NCBI GenBank assembly: GCA_964371075.1
Contig: CAYJKN010000001.1
Span: 620,001 to 684,000 of the forward strand
DNA: 64,000 nt
Direction: 5' to 3'
Source: UTCHB3 sp964371075
GTDB taxonomy: Bacteria; Bacteroidota; Ignavibacteria; Ignavibacteriales; Ignavibacteriaceae
Both the position numbers and the translations under genes were made by a program. Of the stretch, positions 1 through 7,947 are shown piece by piece. A model generated the notes under the pieces. The model had not been told where the DNA came from, searched no databases, and was given only the letters and a program-made list of their open reading frames with translations. Every line of letters begins with the position of its first letter. Position 1 is the first letter of the stretch.

Positions 1-810
1 GTCGATACTGCTTGAGCTTGTGTCGATTTGCATAATAAAGGGATTACCTTCAACAGTTGTATGTTTTTCCCCTCTTAAGTCTTTAACATACTCACCAAGA
101 ATTAAGGTATTATCTTCAAAATTTTTAATTTGAACATTGCTGTAAGCATCTGTTGTCAGGTTGGTTTGGTCATAGATCAGACTGTCGGCAAGTACGACAT
201 TGGTACTGTCGACAATTTTAACATTACGGAACGCATTTGTAACTTTTGTCACTCTGTTGTGAACAAGACTGTCAGCATCAAGTGAACTGGTAGAATCCCA
301 AAGTCTTACTCCACCCCATGCATAAGCAACCTGTGTATTCCGGAAATAGATTAATTCATTTGAAGTCATCGTACCCGAATTATCATATAATCTAACATTT
401 TTAAAAAACTTGGCGCGGGTTTCATCAAATAGATATTCCCCTGTCTCAGCTTTTAAAAAGACTTTTTTATCGTCGAGTTCAACGGGTGTGGAAGCATAAG
501 CCTTGCGAAGATTGCCAAAATAAAATCCCCGCTCAGTTTTAATCGTAAGTGTGTCCTGGGTTATCACAACACTTCCAATCAATTCAGCTTCATTTCTGTC
601 AATAAAATGCACGGCAGAATCACAGGTAATTCTTACATTTAGATGTGTAATTACCACATCCCCTGCAAATCCTCTGATTTGTTCATTTTCAGATTCTTTC
701 CCCGTCATCCTTTCGCCCGTAATCACTATTCGTGGTTTCTCTTGTGCAAAAATCAAGGAAATTGAACTTGTGGAGAGTAGTATAACAATCAGGATCAAGA
801 TATTTTTCAT
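1..810 (-). CDS. OstA-like LPS transport protein (partial, cut by left edge)
   Basis: Only the first 270 codons are in the window; the frame is open to base 1. The protein starts MKNILILIVILLSTSS and has a signal peptide ending near residue 22 (FA before QEKPR). The rest is a run of short beta strands with recurring motifs such as ITCDSA, LDADSL and VLADSL, typical of the OstA/LptA/LptD N-terminal fold that binds lipid A as LPS crosses the periplasm. The ATG follows the lptC stop with no gap (TAGATG), so the two are translationally coupled. Whether the full gene is a stand-alone LptA-like bridge or a longer OstA-like protein cannot be told here. The family call is from motif pattern and from the lptC-kdsD-kdsA neighbours. 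Confidence 0.75.
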   Translation of the reverse strand, partial: MKNILILIVILLSTSSISLIFAQEKPRIVITGERMTGKESENEQIRGFAGDVVITHLNVRITCDSAVHFIDRNEAELIGSVVITQDTLTIKTERGFYFGNLRKAYASTPVELDDKKVFLKAETGEYLFDETRAKFFKNVRLYDNSGTMTSNELIYFRNTQVAYAWGGVRLWDSTSSLDADSLVHNRVTKVTNAFRNVKIVDSTNVVLADSLIYDQTNLTTDAYSNVQIKNFEDNTLILGEYVKDLRGEKHTTVEGNPFIMQIDTSSSSID

Positions 811-1362
811 CTACAATCCGGTCCCTTCGGTTTTAAGGGTTACTTTGTAGATTGTATAATTTTTAAGAGACTGGTCAGATTCAAATCCATAACCTTCAAT
901 ATCTTCTGTTTTGGTTTTAATTTTCACAAATTCATCTGTCCATATTTTTTTGTCCGAGTTCCGCCACATCAGTTTTTCCGTAGTCAACACCATCCCGCTG
1001 TCGTTTCTAACAACAACATTTTCATAAATATAAATATCCTTGTTCAAATCATCAACTCTACCCCGTTTGCCTGTAATGGTTGCCTCAATTCTTGTATTTT
1101 CGTCGTAAAAATCCACTTGCATATTGTTTTCCAGAATAGTTTCGTTCCGGTTATAATACATTTTTATAATCCCGGCATGAAGAATTGCGATAACCTTCCC
1201 CGAATCGGAAAAATTGACAGTTGAATTTATACTTTGTTGATCGGGCAACACCTCGGTCTGAATCCCCTTTTGTAATGGATTAAGTTTATCCTGTCCATCA
1301 CAACCATAAAATGATAGTGCAATAAAAGGAAGGAGGTATAAACTTACAGTAAAAATCCTCAT
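811..1362 (-). CDS. lptC: LptC-like LPS export lipoprotein
   Basis: LptC passes LPS from the inner-membrane transporter LptBFG to the periplasmic LptA bridge. I take the ATG at 1360-1362, giving 183 residues, because it begins a lipoprotein-type signal (MRIFTVSLYLLPFIALSFYGC) with the lipidated Cys at residue 21. A longer reading from 1428 would run inside kdsD and bury the signal. The body holds the LptC-type pattern: VDFYDENTRIEATITGKRG followed by strands with ENVVVRNDSGMVLTTEKLMW and DIEGYGFESD. It starts two bases after the kdsD stop and abuts the OstA-like gene, as expected for an LPS transport operon. A lipidated form, rather than the single-pass membrane form of E. coli, is usual in the Bacteroidota group. 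Confidence 0.82.
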   Translation of the reverse strand: MRIFTVSLYLLPFIALSFYGCDGQDKLNPLQKGIQTEVLPDQQSINSTVNFSDSGKVIAILHAGIIKMYYNRNETILENNMQVDFYDENTRIEATITGKRGRVDDLNKDIYIYENVVVRNDSGMVLTTEKLMWRNSDKKIWTDEFVKIKTKTEDIEGYGFESDQSLKNYTIYKVTLKTEGTGL

Positions 1363-1363
1363 T

Positions 1364-2380
1364 TTAGCGTTGCCTGAGCCCCAAATTAACAAGATCGTGT
1401 AGATGAACAATCCCGACGGGTTTATCATCTTTATCAGTTACGGGTAAACATGTAATTTTGTAACTTTCCATCTTTTGTAATGCAAGAGAAGCGAGTTGAC
1501 CCGGTTTTACCCTTTTGGGATTTTGTGTCATCATCTCTTCAGCACAAAGGGGAGAAAGATCGGTTGTCCTCTCCAAAAGTCTTCTAAGATCACCATCGGT
1601 AATTACACCTCTTAGTTTTCCGTTGTCATCAACGACGCAGGTAACACCAAGTCTTTTGGATGTAATTTCAAGAATTGAATCTTTAAATGAAGTTTTTTCA
1701 TGCACCACAGGAATATCATCACCTGTGTACATTATCTCCGAAATTCTGAGAGAAAGTCTTTTCCCCAAACTTCCGCCTGGGTGAAGCATCGCAAAATCCT
1801 GTTCAGTGAAACCTCTTAATTTCAAAAGTGCAACCGAGAGAGCATCCCCCATTACAAGTGAGGCGGTTGTTGAAGCGGTGGGTGCAAGATCATAAGGACA
1901 AGCTTCTTCAGACACTTCAACATCAAGAACGATGTCAACCTGATTAGCCATCCGAGAACGGATGTCACCCAACATTCCAATCAAAGGTACTTTTAATCTT
2001 TTTAACATCGGAATCAACATCATCAATTCCTCCGTGGCACCCGATTTTGAAAGGAGAATCACCACATCCTCTTTCCTTACCATACCAAGATCACCATGAA
2101 GTGCATCCGTTGGGTGAAGATAAATCGCCGGGGTTCCCGTCGAATTCATCGTCGCAACTATTTTTCTTGCAATAAGACCCGATTTCCCAACACCTGTCAA
2201 CACAACCCTGCCTTCAGACCGCATAATTAAATCCACTGCCTCGGCAAATCCCTGGTTTATTTTACCAAAAAGATTGGAAACAGCCTCCGCCTCAACCCTA
2301 ATTACTTCTTTCCCGGTGGAAATGATTTTATCAAAATCTGTGACAAGATTTTTTTTGGAGTCTCTAATGAAGTCTTCCAT
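1364..2380 (-). CDS. kdsD: Arabinose-5-phosphate isomerase (Kdo pathway)
   Basis: KdsD interconverts D-ribulose 5-phosphate and D-arabinose 5-phosphate, the first step of Kdo synthesis. The 338 residues show the family's usual layout: an N-terminal SIS domain (about residues 40-180) with VVLTGVGKSGLIARKIVATM, the HPTDALHGDLGMV segment and the sugar-phosphate loop SKSGATEEL, then two CBS domains (about 210-270 and 280-335; VTCVVDDNGKLRGVITDGDLRR and KITCLPVTDKDDKPVGIVHLHDL). The start ATG overlaps the kdsA stop (TAATG). Its product feeds the KdsA reaction encoded immediately upstream, so the pair is a Kdo supply module placed in front of LPS transport genes. Confidence 0.95.
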   Translation of the reverse strand: MEDFIRDSKKNLVTDFDKIISTGKEVIRVEAEAVSNLFGKINQGFAEAVDLIMRSEGRVVLTGVGKSGLIARKIVATMNSTGTPAIYLHPTDALHGDLGMVRKEDVVILLSKSGATEELMMLIPMLKRLKVPLIGMLGDIRSRMANQVDIVLDVEVSEEACPYDLAPTASTTASLVMGDALSVALLKLRGFTEQDFAMLHPGGSLGKRLSLRISEIMYTGDDIPVVHEKTSFKDSILEITSKRLGVTCVVDDNGKLRGVITDGDLRRLLERTTDLSPLCAEEMMTQNPKRVKPGQLASLALQKMESYKITCLPVTDKDDKPVGIVHLHDLVNLGLRQR

Positions 2381-3192
2381 TATTTAAACCTCACGGCTTC
2401 ATCAATTCTCAATATTTTTTTCAGAAATTCTTCAAGCCTGTTCAATGGATACTGACTTGCGGCGTCACTTTTGGCGTTTTTTGGATCGGGATGAACTTCA
2501 AGGAAGAGAGCATCAATCCCCACTGCAACTGCTGCCAATGCGAGTGGCTCAATAAATTCGGGTTGTCCACCACTCTCACTCCCTTTTGATGGCAGTTGTA
2601 CCGAGTGGGTTGCATCCATAACAACGGGATACCCTGTTTTTCTCATAATTACAAGAGAACGCATATCAACAACAAGGTTGTGATAACCAAAAGTGGTTCC
2701 CCGTTCGGTTAACATAATTTTTTTATTCCCTGTTGAAGCCACTTTGGAAGCAGCGTGTTCCATATCTTCTGGAGCAAGAAACTGTCCTTTTTTGATGTTT
2801 ACAATCTTGCCTGATTTTCCTGCTGCGACCAAAAGATCTGTTTGTCTGCATAAAAATGCCGGAATCTGAAGGATATCAGCAGAATCCCCCACCTTCACTA
2901 CATCTTCGGGAGAATGGATATCGGTAACAACGGGTAACCCAAGTGTACTTTTTATACTCGAAAGAATTTTTAACGCTTTTTCATCACCGGGACCCGTGAA
3001 GGATGAAACACTGGTTCTGTTGGCTTTTTTAAAACTTGATTTAAAAACAAAAGGTATGCCGAGGCGGGATGTAATCTCCTTTATCCTTGTGGCAGCTTCA
3101 AATGTGATGTCAGAATTCTCGACCACACATGGACCTGCAAGAAGGACAAGGGGGTTTCCACCTCCAATTTTAATATCATTAAGTTCAATCAT
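2380..3192 (-). CDS. kdsA: 3-deoxy-8-phosphooctulonate synthase, metal-dependent type
   Basis: KdsA condenses phosphoenolpyruvate with arabinose 5-phosphate to Kdo-8-phosphate. The 270-residue barrel shows LLAGPCVVEN near the N terminus, FKSSFKKANRTS, LPVVTDIHSPED, DATHSVQLPS and FLEVHPDP. Cys22 in AGPCVVE lies where metal-dependent enzymes such as that of Aquifex have their metal-binding Cys; the metal-free E. coli type has Asn there. The other expected ligands are also visible: His in DATHS, Glu in FLEVHP and Asp in KSDAASQ. So this should be the metal-requiring class. The start overlaps the ruvB stop by 4 bases (ATGA) and the stop overlaps the kdsD start, which places it firmly in the operon. 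Confidence 0.96.
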   Translation of the reverse strand: MIELNDIKIGGGNPLVLLAGPCVVENSDITFEAATRIKEITSRLGIPFVFKSSFKKANRTSVSSFTGPGDEKALKILSSIKSTLGLPVVTDIHSPEDVVKVGDSADILQIPAFLCRQTDLLVAAGKSGKIVNIKKGQFLAPEDMEHAASKVASTGNKKIMLTERGTTFGYHNLVVDMRSLVIMRKTGYPVVMDATHSVQLPSKGSESGGQPEFIEPLALAAVAVGIDALFLEVHPDPKNAKSDAASQYPLNRLEEFLKKILRIDEAVRFK

Positions 3193-4223
3193 CTTTCCTC
3201 ATCAAACAGAGAGTTTTGTTCTCTTTTAAATGGTTTGTTAAAATGTTTGTAAGCAAATGCAGTTGCTATTCTTCCACGGGGAGTGCGTTGTAAAAAACCT
3301 CTTTGAATAAGAAACGGTTCATAAACTTCTTCAATTGTATCTTTTTCTTCACCAACTGCAACCGCAATTGTGGTCAGGCCGACAGGTCCACCACCATATT
3401 TTTCAATAATCGAGAGAATGATGTCTTTATCCATCTCATCAAGACCATATTTGTCAACATCAAGTGCCGTAAGTGCAATCTGTGCCACTTCCATATCAAT
3501 TGAAGTTTTGTTGAGATGATCGGCAAAATCTCTGGTTCTTTTCAGGAGTCTGTTGGCAATTCTTGGTGTTCCCCGTGAACGACCGGCAATCTCGAGTGCA
3601 GCATCTGTTTCGATGTTCACTCCCAAAATCGAGGCTGATCTTATGATAATTCCTTTTAAGGTGTCATTGTCATAATAGTCGAGACGGAAATTGATCCCAA
3701 AACGATCACGCAATGGTGAGGTTAACATCCCCGCCCGGGTTGTTGCTCCAACGAGTGTAAACCTTGGAAGACTGATCTGAACCGTCCTTGCGGCGGGTCC
3801 ACTTTCGATCATTATATCAATTCTGAAATCTTCCATCGCAGAGTAGAGATATTCTTCAACTACAGGCGAAAGCCGGTGAATTTCATCAATAAAAAGTACA
3901 CTTCTCTCTTCAAGTCCTGTTAGAATACCTGCAAGGTCACCCGGTTTTTCAAGAACGGGTCCTGAAGTTAATTTTATTGGAACCTGAAGTTCATTTGCAA
4001 TGATATTAGAGAGAGTCGTTTTTCCAAGTCCCGGAGGTCCCGTTAAAAGTGTATGATCAAGAGACTCACCTCTTTTGTTAGCAGCACTGATAAAAACTTT
4101 AAGGTTGTCAACTATTTTACGCTGGCCTTGAAATCCGTTAAAAGATGAAGGTCGTAAATTTCTCTCAAGTTCTTTTTCTTCTATACTCAATGCGGGATCC
4201 AATGTCGAATTTTTCCCCATCAA
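3189..4223 (-). CDS. ruvB: Holliday junction branch migration DNA helicase RuvB
   Basis: RuvB is the ring ATPase that drives branch migration of Holliday junctions together with RuvA. The 344 residues match the family length. Visible are Walker A GPPGLGKTTLS, Walker B LFIDEIHRL, sensor GATTRAG, the arginine-finger segment SPLRDRFG, and the C-terminal winged-helix domain with GLTTIAVAVGEE and EPFLIQRGFLQRTPRGR. The gene overlaps its upstream neighbour (4220-4223) and downstream kdsA (3189-3192) by 4 bases each. A recombination gene inside a Kdo operon is probably chance packing. Two adjacent ATG codons open the gene, so the first or second could serve. Confidence 0.97.
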   Translation of the reverse strand: MMGKNSTLDPALSIEEKELERNLRPSSFNGFQGQRKIVDNLKVFISAANKRGESLDHTLLTGPPGLGKTTLSNIIANELQVPIKLTSGPVLEKPGDLAGILTGLEERSVLFIDEIHRLSPVVEEYLYSAMEDFRIDIMIESGPAARTVQISLPRFTLVGATTRAGMLTSPLRDRFGINFRLDYYDNDTLKGIIIRSASILGVNIETDAALEIAGRSRGTPRIANRLLKRTRDFADHLNKTSIDMEVAQIALTALDVDKYGLDEMDKDIILSIIEKYGGGPVGLTTIAVAVGEEKDTIEEVYEPFLIQRGFLQRTPRGRIATAFAYKHFNKPFKREQNSLFDEER

Positions 4224-5308
4224 TTCCTCATCATCGAAAAATTTTTAATATTAAGTTTATTCACAATTAACACGAGTAAAATCATAAAAGCCAGCATCCC
4301 CAGTGACAAAACTACCGATTCCCAGACATTATATATTCTCTGGAAATATACACTGATAAATGTTCTCTCGATAATAACTATATGTACCACAAAAACGAGT
4401 AGAGTGTTCCGTCCTATCAAAATGAATATCTTGGGAATTTGAGGAAGAATTATTGAAACATATACAACACTGATGAGTGCCAGGATAATTAAACCTGCAC
4501 TTCGAAAAACGGAAACAACCACCTGATTGGTAATCTGTTCATTTAATCCAACCATATAAAATGCCCACTGGCCAACAAAAGACAAAAGAATCAGACCAAC
4601 ACCTATCAACATTATAAGAGAACTTCCCTTCAAATCAATAAATGCCTCGGGGTATGTTGACATGAAACAACCAATGCAGCTCCCGGCGAGGAAATAAAAA
4701 CCAAATGGAAACAACGGGTATTTTGACCCACTGTCAGTTGTAAAATAAGCATCTACGACATCAGGCAACATCGTCGACATATTACTGTATTGCATCAACA
4801 CAGAAATGGCGATCAATATCAAAGCACCAATCCCAAATACGATGTAATTCCGCAATTTTGTCTTCTCGGCGATGTAGAGTAAACCAATGGTCATTATCAC
4901 CGACATCCCGATCACCTGGAGAATATCCACTCCCCAGAGTTGTTGCCATTGATAGTCGGTGTAAACCACTCCACCGGTGAATATCCTGTAATCGGGAACT
5001 TGAATTAAATAACCCAACAGTATCAGAAATAAACCCCGTTTTAATCCCTTTTTAACTCTTTCGTTCTCGGCAAATGGTTTGTTTTGTGTTTTGAAAAGAT
5101 ACAGGAACACTGCACCCGAAGTCAGCAGAAATAATGGAGCAATCATACTGTCAAGATAATACCAGATGTTAACCCAATATTTCCCCATCGCTCTGTACTC
5201 ATCAGAAAGGGTATGGTTCATTGTGACTGATAAGACCATCAGCAATAAAGCTACTGATCTTAACAGATCGAGAAAAATAACACGGTTTTTATTGATACTG
5301 TCAGACAT
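4220..5308 (-). CDS. Polytopic membrane acyltransferase, HGSNAT/DUF1624-like
   Basis: A 362-residue membrane protein with about ten hydrophobic segments. Near the N terminus it has FLDLLRSVALLLMV followed by a short helix and an N-H pair (TMNH), the pattern of the DUF1624 / heparan-alpha-glucosaminide N-acetyltransferase group, in which a membrane His takes part in moving an acetyl group across the membrane to a sugar amine. A second family-like stretch is WGVDILQVIGMSVIMTIGLLYIAEK. The start lies three bases after the ridA-like stop and the end overlaps ruvB. Beside Kdo and LPS transport genes, acetylation of an envelope glycan is a reasonable guess, but the substrate is not shown by the sequence. 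A generic acyltransferase-3 family member is the alternative. Confidence 0.6.
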   Translation of the reverse strand: MSDSINKNRVIFLDLLRSVALLLMVLSVTMNHTLSDEYRAMGKYWVNIWYYLDSMIAPLFLLTSGAVFLYLFKTQNKPFAENERVKKGLKRGLFLILLGYLIQVPDYRIFTGGVVYTDYQWQQLWGVDILQVIGMSVIMTIGLLYIAEKTKLRNYIVFGIGALILIAISVLMQYSNMSTMLPDVVDAYFTTDSGSKYPLFPFGFYFLAGSCIGCFMSTYPEAFIDLKGSSLIMLIGVGLILLSFVGQWAFYMVGLNEQITNQVVVSVFRSAGLIILALISVVYVSIILPQIPKIFILIGRNTLLVFVVHIVIIERTFISVYFQRIYNVWESVVLSLGMLAFMILLVLIVNKLNIKNFSMMRN

Positions 5309-5311
5309 CTG

Positions 5312-5770
5312 TTATTGTTTAACCAATGCTATCATTTCGATTTCAACAGCCGAATCCAAAGGCAGGCCGCTAACGCCCACTGCACTTCGGGTGTGTTTAC
5401 CATTATCGCCAAAAAGTTCTACCAACAACTCCGACGCTCCATTGGCAATTTTAGGTTCATTGGCATAACCGGCAACACTGTTAACAAATACTGTCAGTTT
5501 TACAATTTTTTCAATTTTTTCGAGATCACCAAGCAATTTTTTTGCCACGGCAAGACAGTTTATCGCACAAACCCGGGCTGCAGCAATTCCTTCATCTTCA
5601 GACAAATTCTCGCCGACTTGTCCCTTAAATGCAATAACACCATCTTTCAGTGCAACCTGTCCTGAGGTATAAAGCAAGGAGCCAACAACCATTCCCGGAA
5701 CATAAGCAGCCAGGGGAGTTGGAGCTTCAGGAATTATGATACCAAGTTCAACCAATTTTTCATTTACCAT
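5312..5770 (-). CDS. RidA/YjgF family protein
   Basis: A 152-residue member of the Rid superfamily, whose best-known members hydrolyse reactive enamine/imine intermediates from PLP enzymes. Seen here: YTSGQVALKDG, AARVCAINCLAVAKKLLGDLEKI, VKLTVFVNSV and HTRSAVGVSGLPLDSAVEIEMIALV. The Arg in HTRSAVGV lies where RidA has its substrate-binding Arg, and a Glu follows in VEIEMIA; the RidA Cys two residues after the Arg is Ala here. I chose the ATG at 5768-5770 because the family begins close to it (MVNEKLVELGI) and a GGAAAG lies upstream; an ATG 48 bases earlier would add an atypical tail. It probably heads the operon running to the left edge and is divergent from mazG across 68 bases. Confidence 0.88.
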   Translation of the reverse strand: MVNEKLVELGIIIPEAPTPLAAYVPGMVVGSLLYTSGQVALKDGVIAFKGQVGENLSEDEGIAAARVCAINCLAVAKKLLGDLEKIEKIVKLTVFVNSVAGYANEPKIANGASELLVELFGDNGKHTRSAVGVSGLPLDSAVEIEMIALVKQ

Positions 5771-5838
5771 AATATTATCTAACTTTCCGTTTATTATTTC
5801 AATTTTGTTAACATCCACTACTATTTCAGAAAGTAAGT

Positions 5839-6600
5839 ATGTCAGACTTTAAATTTAATGAATTTGTTGATATTTTAAGGAGATTACGGAAGGAATGCCC
5901 TTGGGATCGTGAACAAACAAACGATTCGATCAAAATGGCGACAATTGAGGAAGCTTATGAGGCTTTGGACGCCATAAATAATAAAGATTACATAGAATTA
6001 AAGGAAGAGCTGGGTGATCTACTGCTTCATGTGGTGTTTCATTCAGTGATCGCAGAAGAGGATGGCCATTTTAATCTTGATGAAGTGATTGATGGAATCT
6101 CGAAGAAATTGATTCGGCGGCATCCACATGTTTTTGGTGATGTAACGGTTGAAGATACTGCAGAGGTTATGAAAAACTGGGAAGCCATTAAACTTGGTGA
6201 AGGAAAATCTTCAGTACTCTCAGGAGTTCCCATTTCGATGCCTGCACTCCACAGGGCGTTCAGGATGCAGGAAAAAGCCGCAAAAACAGGTTTTGAATGG
6301 CAAAGTCTCGACCAGGTAAAAGATAAAATGATTGAGGAAAGGGGTGAACTTGAAGAAGCCGAAGAATCGGGTGACATATCAAAACTCGAAGAGGAATTTG
6401 GGGATTATCTTTTTGCACTCACAAACTACGCACGATTTAAGAAAATTAATCCCGAAAATGCCCTGAATCTGGCAAGTAAAAAATTTGAAAAAAGATTTGG
6501 ATTTATCGAGAGTGAACTCGCGAAGGAAAATAGAAATCCTTCTGAGGCCTCCCTTGAAGAAATGATGAAATTGTGGAATAAAAGCAAGTCCGGGGGTTAA
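5839..6600 (+). CDS. mazG: Nucleoside triphosphate pyrophosphohydrolase MazG
   Basis: MazG hydrolyses NTPs and dNTPs to monophosphates plus pyrophosphate and helps clear abnormal nucleotides or tune the stringent response. The 253 residues contain two tandem all-alpha MazG domains: the first with CPWDREQT, ATIEEAYEALDAI and EELGDLLLHVVFH (the EExxE...ExxD metal site), then the HPHVFGD linker, then the second with ERGELEEAEESGD and EEEFGDYLFALTNYAR. Length and layout match the E. coli protein. It is a single-gene unit facing away from the ridA operon. Its stop codon lies in the loop of a perfect 10-bp inverted repeat (6585-6610). Confidence 0.95.
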   Translation: MSDFKFNEFVDILRRLRKECPWDREQTNDSIKMATIEEAYEALDAINNKDYIELKEELGDLLLHVVFHSVIAEEDGHFNLDEVIDGISKKLIRRHPHVFGDVTVEDTAEVMKNWEAIKLGEGKSSVLSGVPISMPALHRAFRMQEKAAKTGFEWQSLDQVKDKMIEERGELEEAEESGDISKLEEEFGDYLFALTNYARFKKINPENALNLASKKFEKRFGFIESELAKENRNPSEASLEEMMKLWNKSKSGG

Positions 6601-6610
6601 CCCGGACTTG
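6585..6610. terminator. Hairpin spanning the mazG stop codon
   Basis: A perfect 10-bp inverted repeat, CAAGTCCGGG / CCCGGACTTG, with loop GGTTAA that contains the mazG TAA. Only AT-rich sequence follows on the plus strand (GGGGTAGAATAATTTATT), and on the minus strand TTTTATTCC follows. As mazG converges on the small gene at 6626-6874, a bidirectional terminator is the natural reading, though neither side has a long T run. Confidence 0.55.
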
Positions 6611-6625
6611 GGGTAGAATAATTTA

Positions 6626-6874
6626 TTAAGCCGGTGGGTTCCAGGTCTCAAGAATCAGTTTACTGTCTTTCAACAACTGATTTTTAAGTTCCTTTGCTCT
6701 AAGAGCAGTTGAGTTGAGCACTGAATAAGTGTTATCAACATATAATCTTAATTCTTCGATATCATTTCCATCCGGTTTCATATGAATCGCTTCAACCATA
6801 TCGTTGAATATCTGATCGAGAACTTCTATCTCTTTTTCGAATTTAAATTTTGATTTATCCATTTGTTTTTCCAT
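6626..6874 (-). CDS. Small protein of unknown function
   Basis: An 82-residue protein that I do not recognise. It is charged and probably mostly helical (KSKFKFEKEIEVLDQIFNDM, then ALRAKELKNQLLKDSKLIL), with no signal peptide, membrane segment or Cys, and ends TWNPPA. A second ATG four codons in, with GGA eight bases before it, could be the true start. It lies 59 bases beyond the PorV-like gene on the same strand and meets mazG tail to tail. The even amino-acid use and clean start and stop suggest a real gene, but there is no homology evidence. Confidence 0.6.
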   Translation of the reverse strand: MEKQMDKSKFKFEKEIEVLDQIFNDMVEAIHMKPDGNDIEELRLYVDNTYSVLNSTALRAKELKNQLLKDSKLILETWNPPA

Positions 6875-6933
6875 GTTTAAAATAAAGGATATCCAAATAT
6901 ACTGAATAAGAAATAAACCACGGGTTTCAAACG

Positions 6934-7926
6934 CTAGAACCTGACTCCTACTGATATTCTCTGAACATTAGGAAGAATATCATAAATTGAATAGGCATAA
7001 TCAAAAGTTACCATCGTTTCGCCCATCGGCAGATTTGCACCGGCTCCCAATGTAAATTTTTCATCATCATAGTTGTAGCGATACCCGCCTCTCAGGAAAA
7101 TTCTGTCAAAAACTGAAATCTCGGTACCAAAATTAACCCTCTCAACATTATCATTGGGATGAGTTACATCAAGTGCCGCCCGCATTTTAACAAAATCGAC
7201 GTTAAAGATGTCCATTGCTATTCCCACTTGAAAGTGGAGAGGTAATGAAAATTCTTCAGTTCTGAGATTTGCAGGAGCCAATCTTGAAAGTGGTAAATTA
7301 TCATCTTTCAGATATTGAACATTAAGATCCGGACCCTCAAAACGCATATCAGGACCAAAATTTGTCATACTCATTGCAATAACAAGATTGTTGTAATCGA
7401 GTCGGTATTGTGTCCCAATATCAAAAGCGATTCCACCTGCTGTTTCGTTCCATATCCGCTGTGATACATATTTCACGGTTATACCCGCTCTGAATTGCTC
7501 TGTTAAAGCTCTTGAATAGGATATACCAAGAGCAATATCCTGGGCATCATAAAAACGACCCGTTCCATTCGGTTGTTTTTCAGTAGTTATCTCAATTTTC
7601 CCGGTGGAAAATGAGATAAAATGAGCACCGATAACTCCCAGGTCAGGACCCAGATTATAAACAGCCGAAGCTGCATTCAAATCAAAAAGATCAAACCAGT
7701 TCAGATTGGAAAAATGAAAATCCACATGATTAACATGAGACAATCCGGCGGGATTCCAAAATACTGATGAAGCATCATCGGTGTAAGCAATTGCGGCTCC
7801 TGCCATTGCGGCCTGCCTTGCACCAAGGGGGATCTGGAGAAACTGCGCCCCCGAGGTACCAAGGTTGGAGTACTGTGCAGTTGCCTGCAACGCGATAAGT
7901 AAAAAGAGTGATATAAATTTTTTCAT
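6934..7926 (-). CDS. PorV/PorQ-family outer-membrane beta-barrel protein
   Basis: A 330-residue outer-membrane protein with a signal peptide (MKKFISLFLLIALQATAQ, cleavage near residue 18). The N-terminal stretch is diagnostic: GTSGAQFLQIPLGARQAAMAGA, then DDASSVFWNPAGLS, as in the PorV/PorQ family, whose members belong to or assist the type IX secretion system. Alternating strands follow (DIALGISYSRALTEQFRAG, GIAFDIGTQYRLDY) and the protein ends in a barrel-type VGVRF. It is last in a minus-strand run after the TonB receptor and the 939-residue exported protein. It may therefore be a locus-specific partner for that exported protein rather than the core secretion component; the sequence cannot decide this. 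Confidence 0.85.
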   Translation of the reverse strand: MKKFISLFLLIALQATAQYSNLGTSGAQFLQIPLGARQAAMAGAAIAYTDDASSVFWNPAGLSHVNHVDFHFSNLNWFDLFDLNAASAVYNLGPDLGVIGAHFISFSTGKIEITTEKQPNGTGRFYDAQDIALGISYSRALTEQFRAGITVKYVSQRIWNETAGGIAFDIGTQYRLDYNNLVIAMSMTNFGPDMRFEGPDLNVQYLKDDNLPLSRLAPANLRTEEFSLPLHFQVGIAMDIFNVDFVKMRAALDVTHPNDNVERVNFGTEISVFDRIFLRGGYRYNYDDEKFTLGAGANLPMGETMVTFDYAYSIYDILPNVQRISVGVRF

Positions 7927-7947
7927 TGTTAAATCTCCTTGCCCGGC

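Noticed and set aside
551..850. Plus-strand ORF over the OstA-like gene
   Set aside because: Shadow of the minus-strand coding frame, which has a signal peptide and family motifs and is coupled to lptC.
1363..1428. Longer lptC start inside kdsD
   Set aside because: It would bury the lipoprotein signal peptide behind 22 residues that overlap the kdsD end.
5771..5818. Sixteen-residue N-terminal extension of the RidA-like protein
   Set aside because: The start at 5818 has no ribosome site and the family begins near MVNEKL; the inner ATG fits better.
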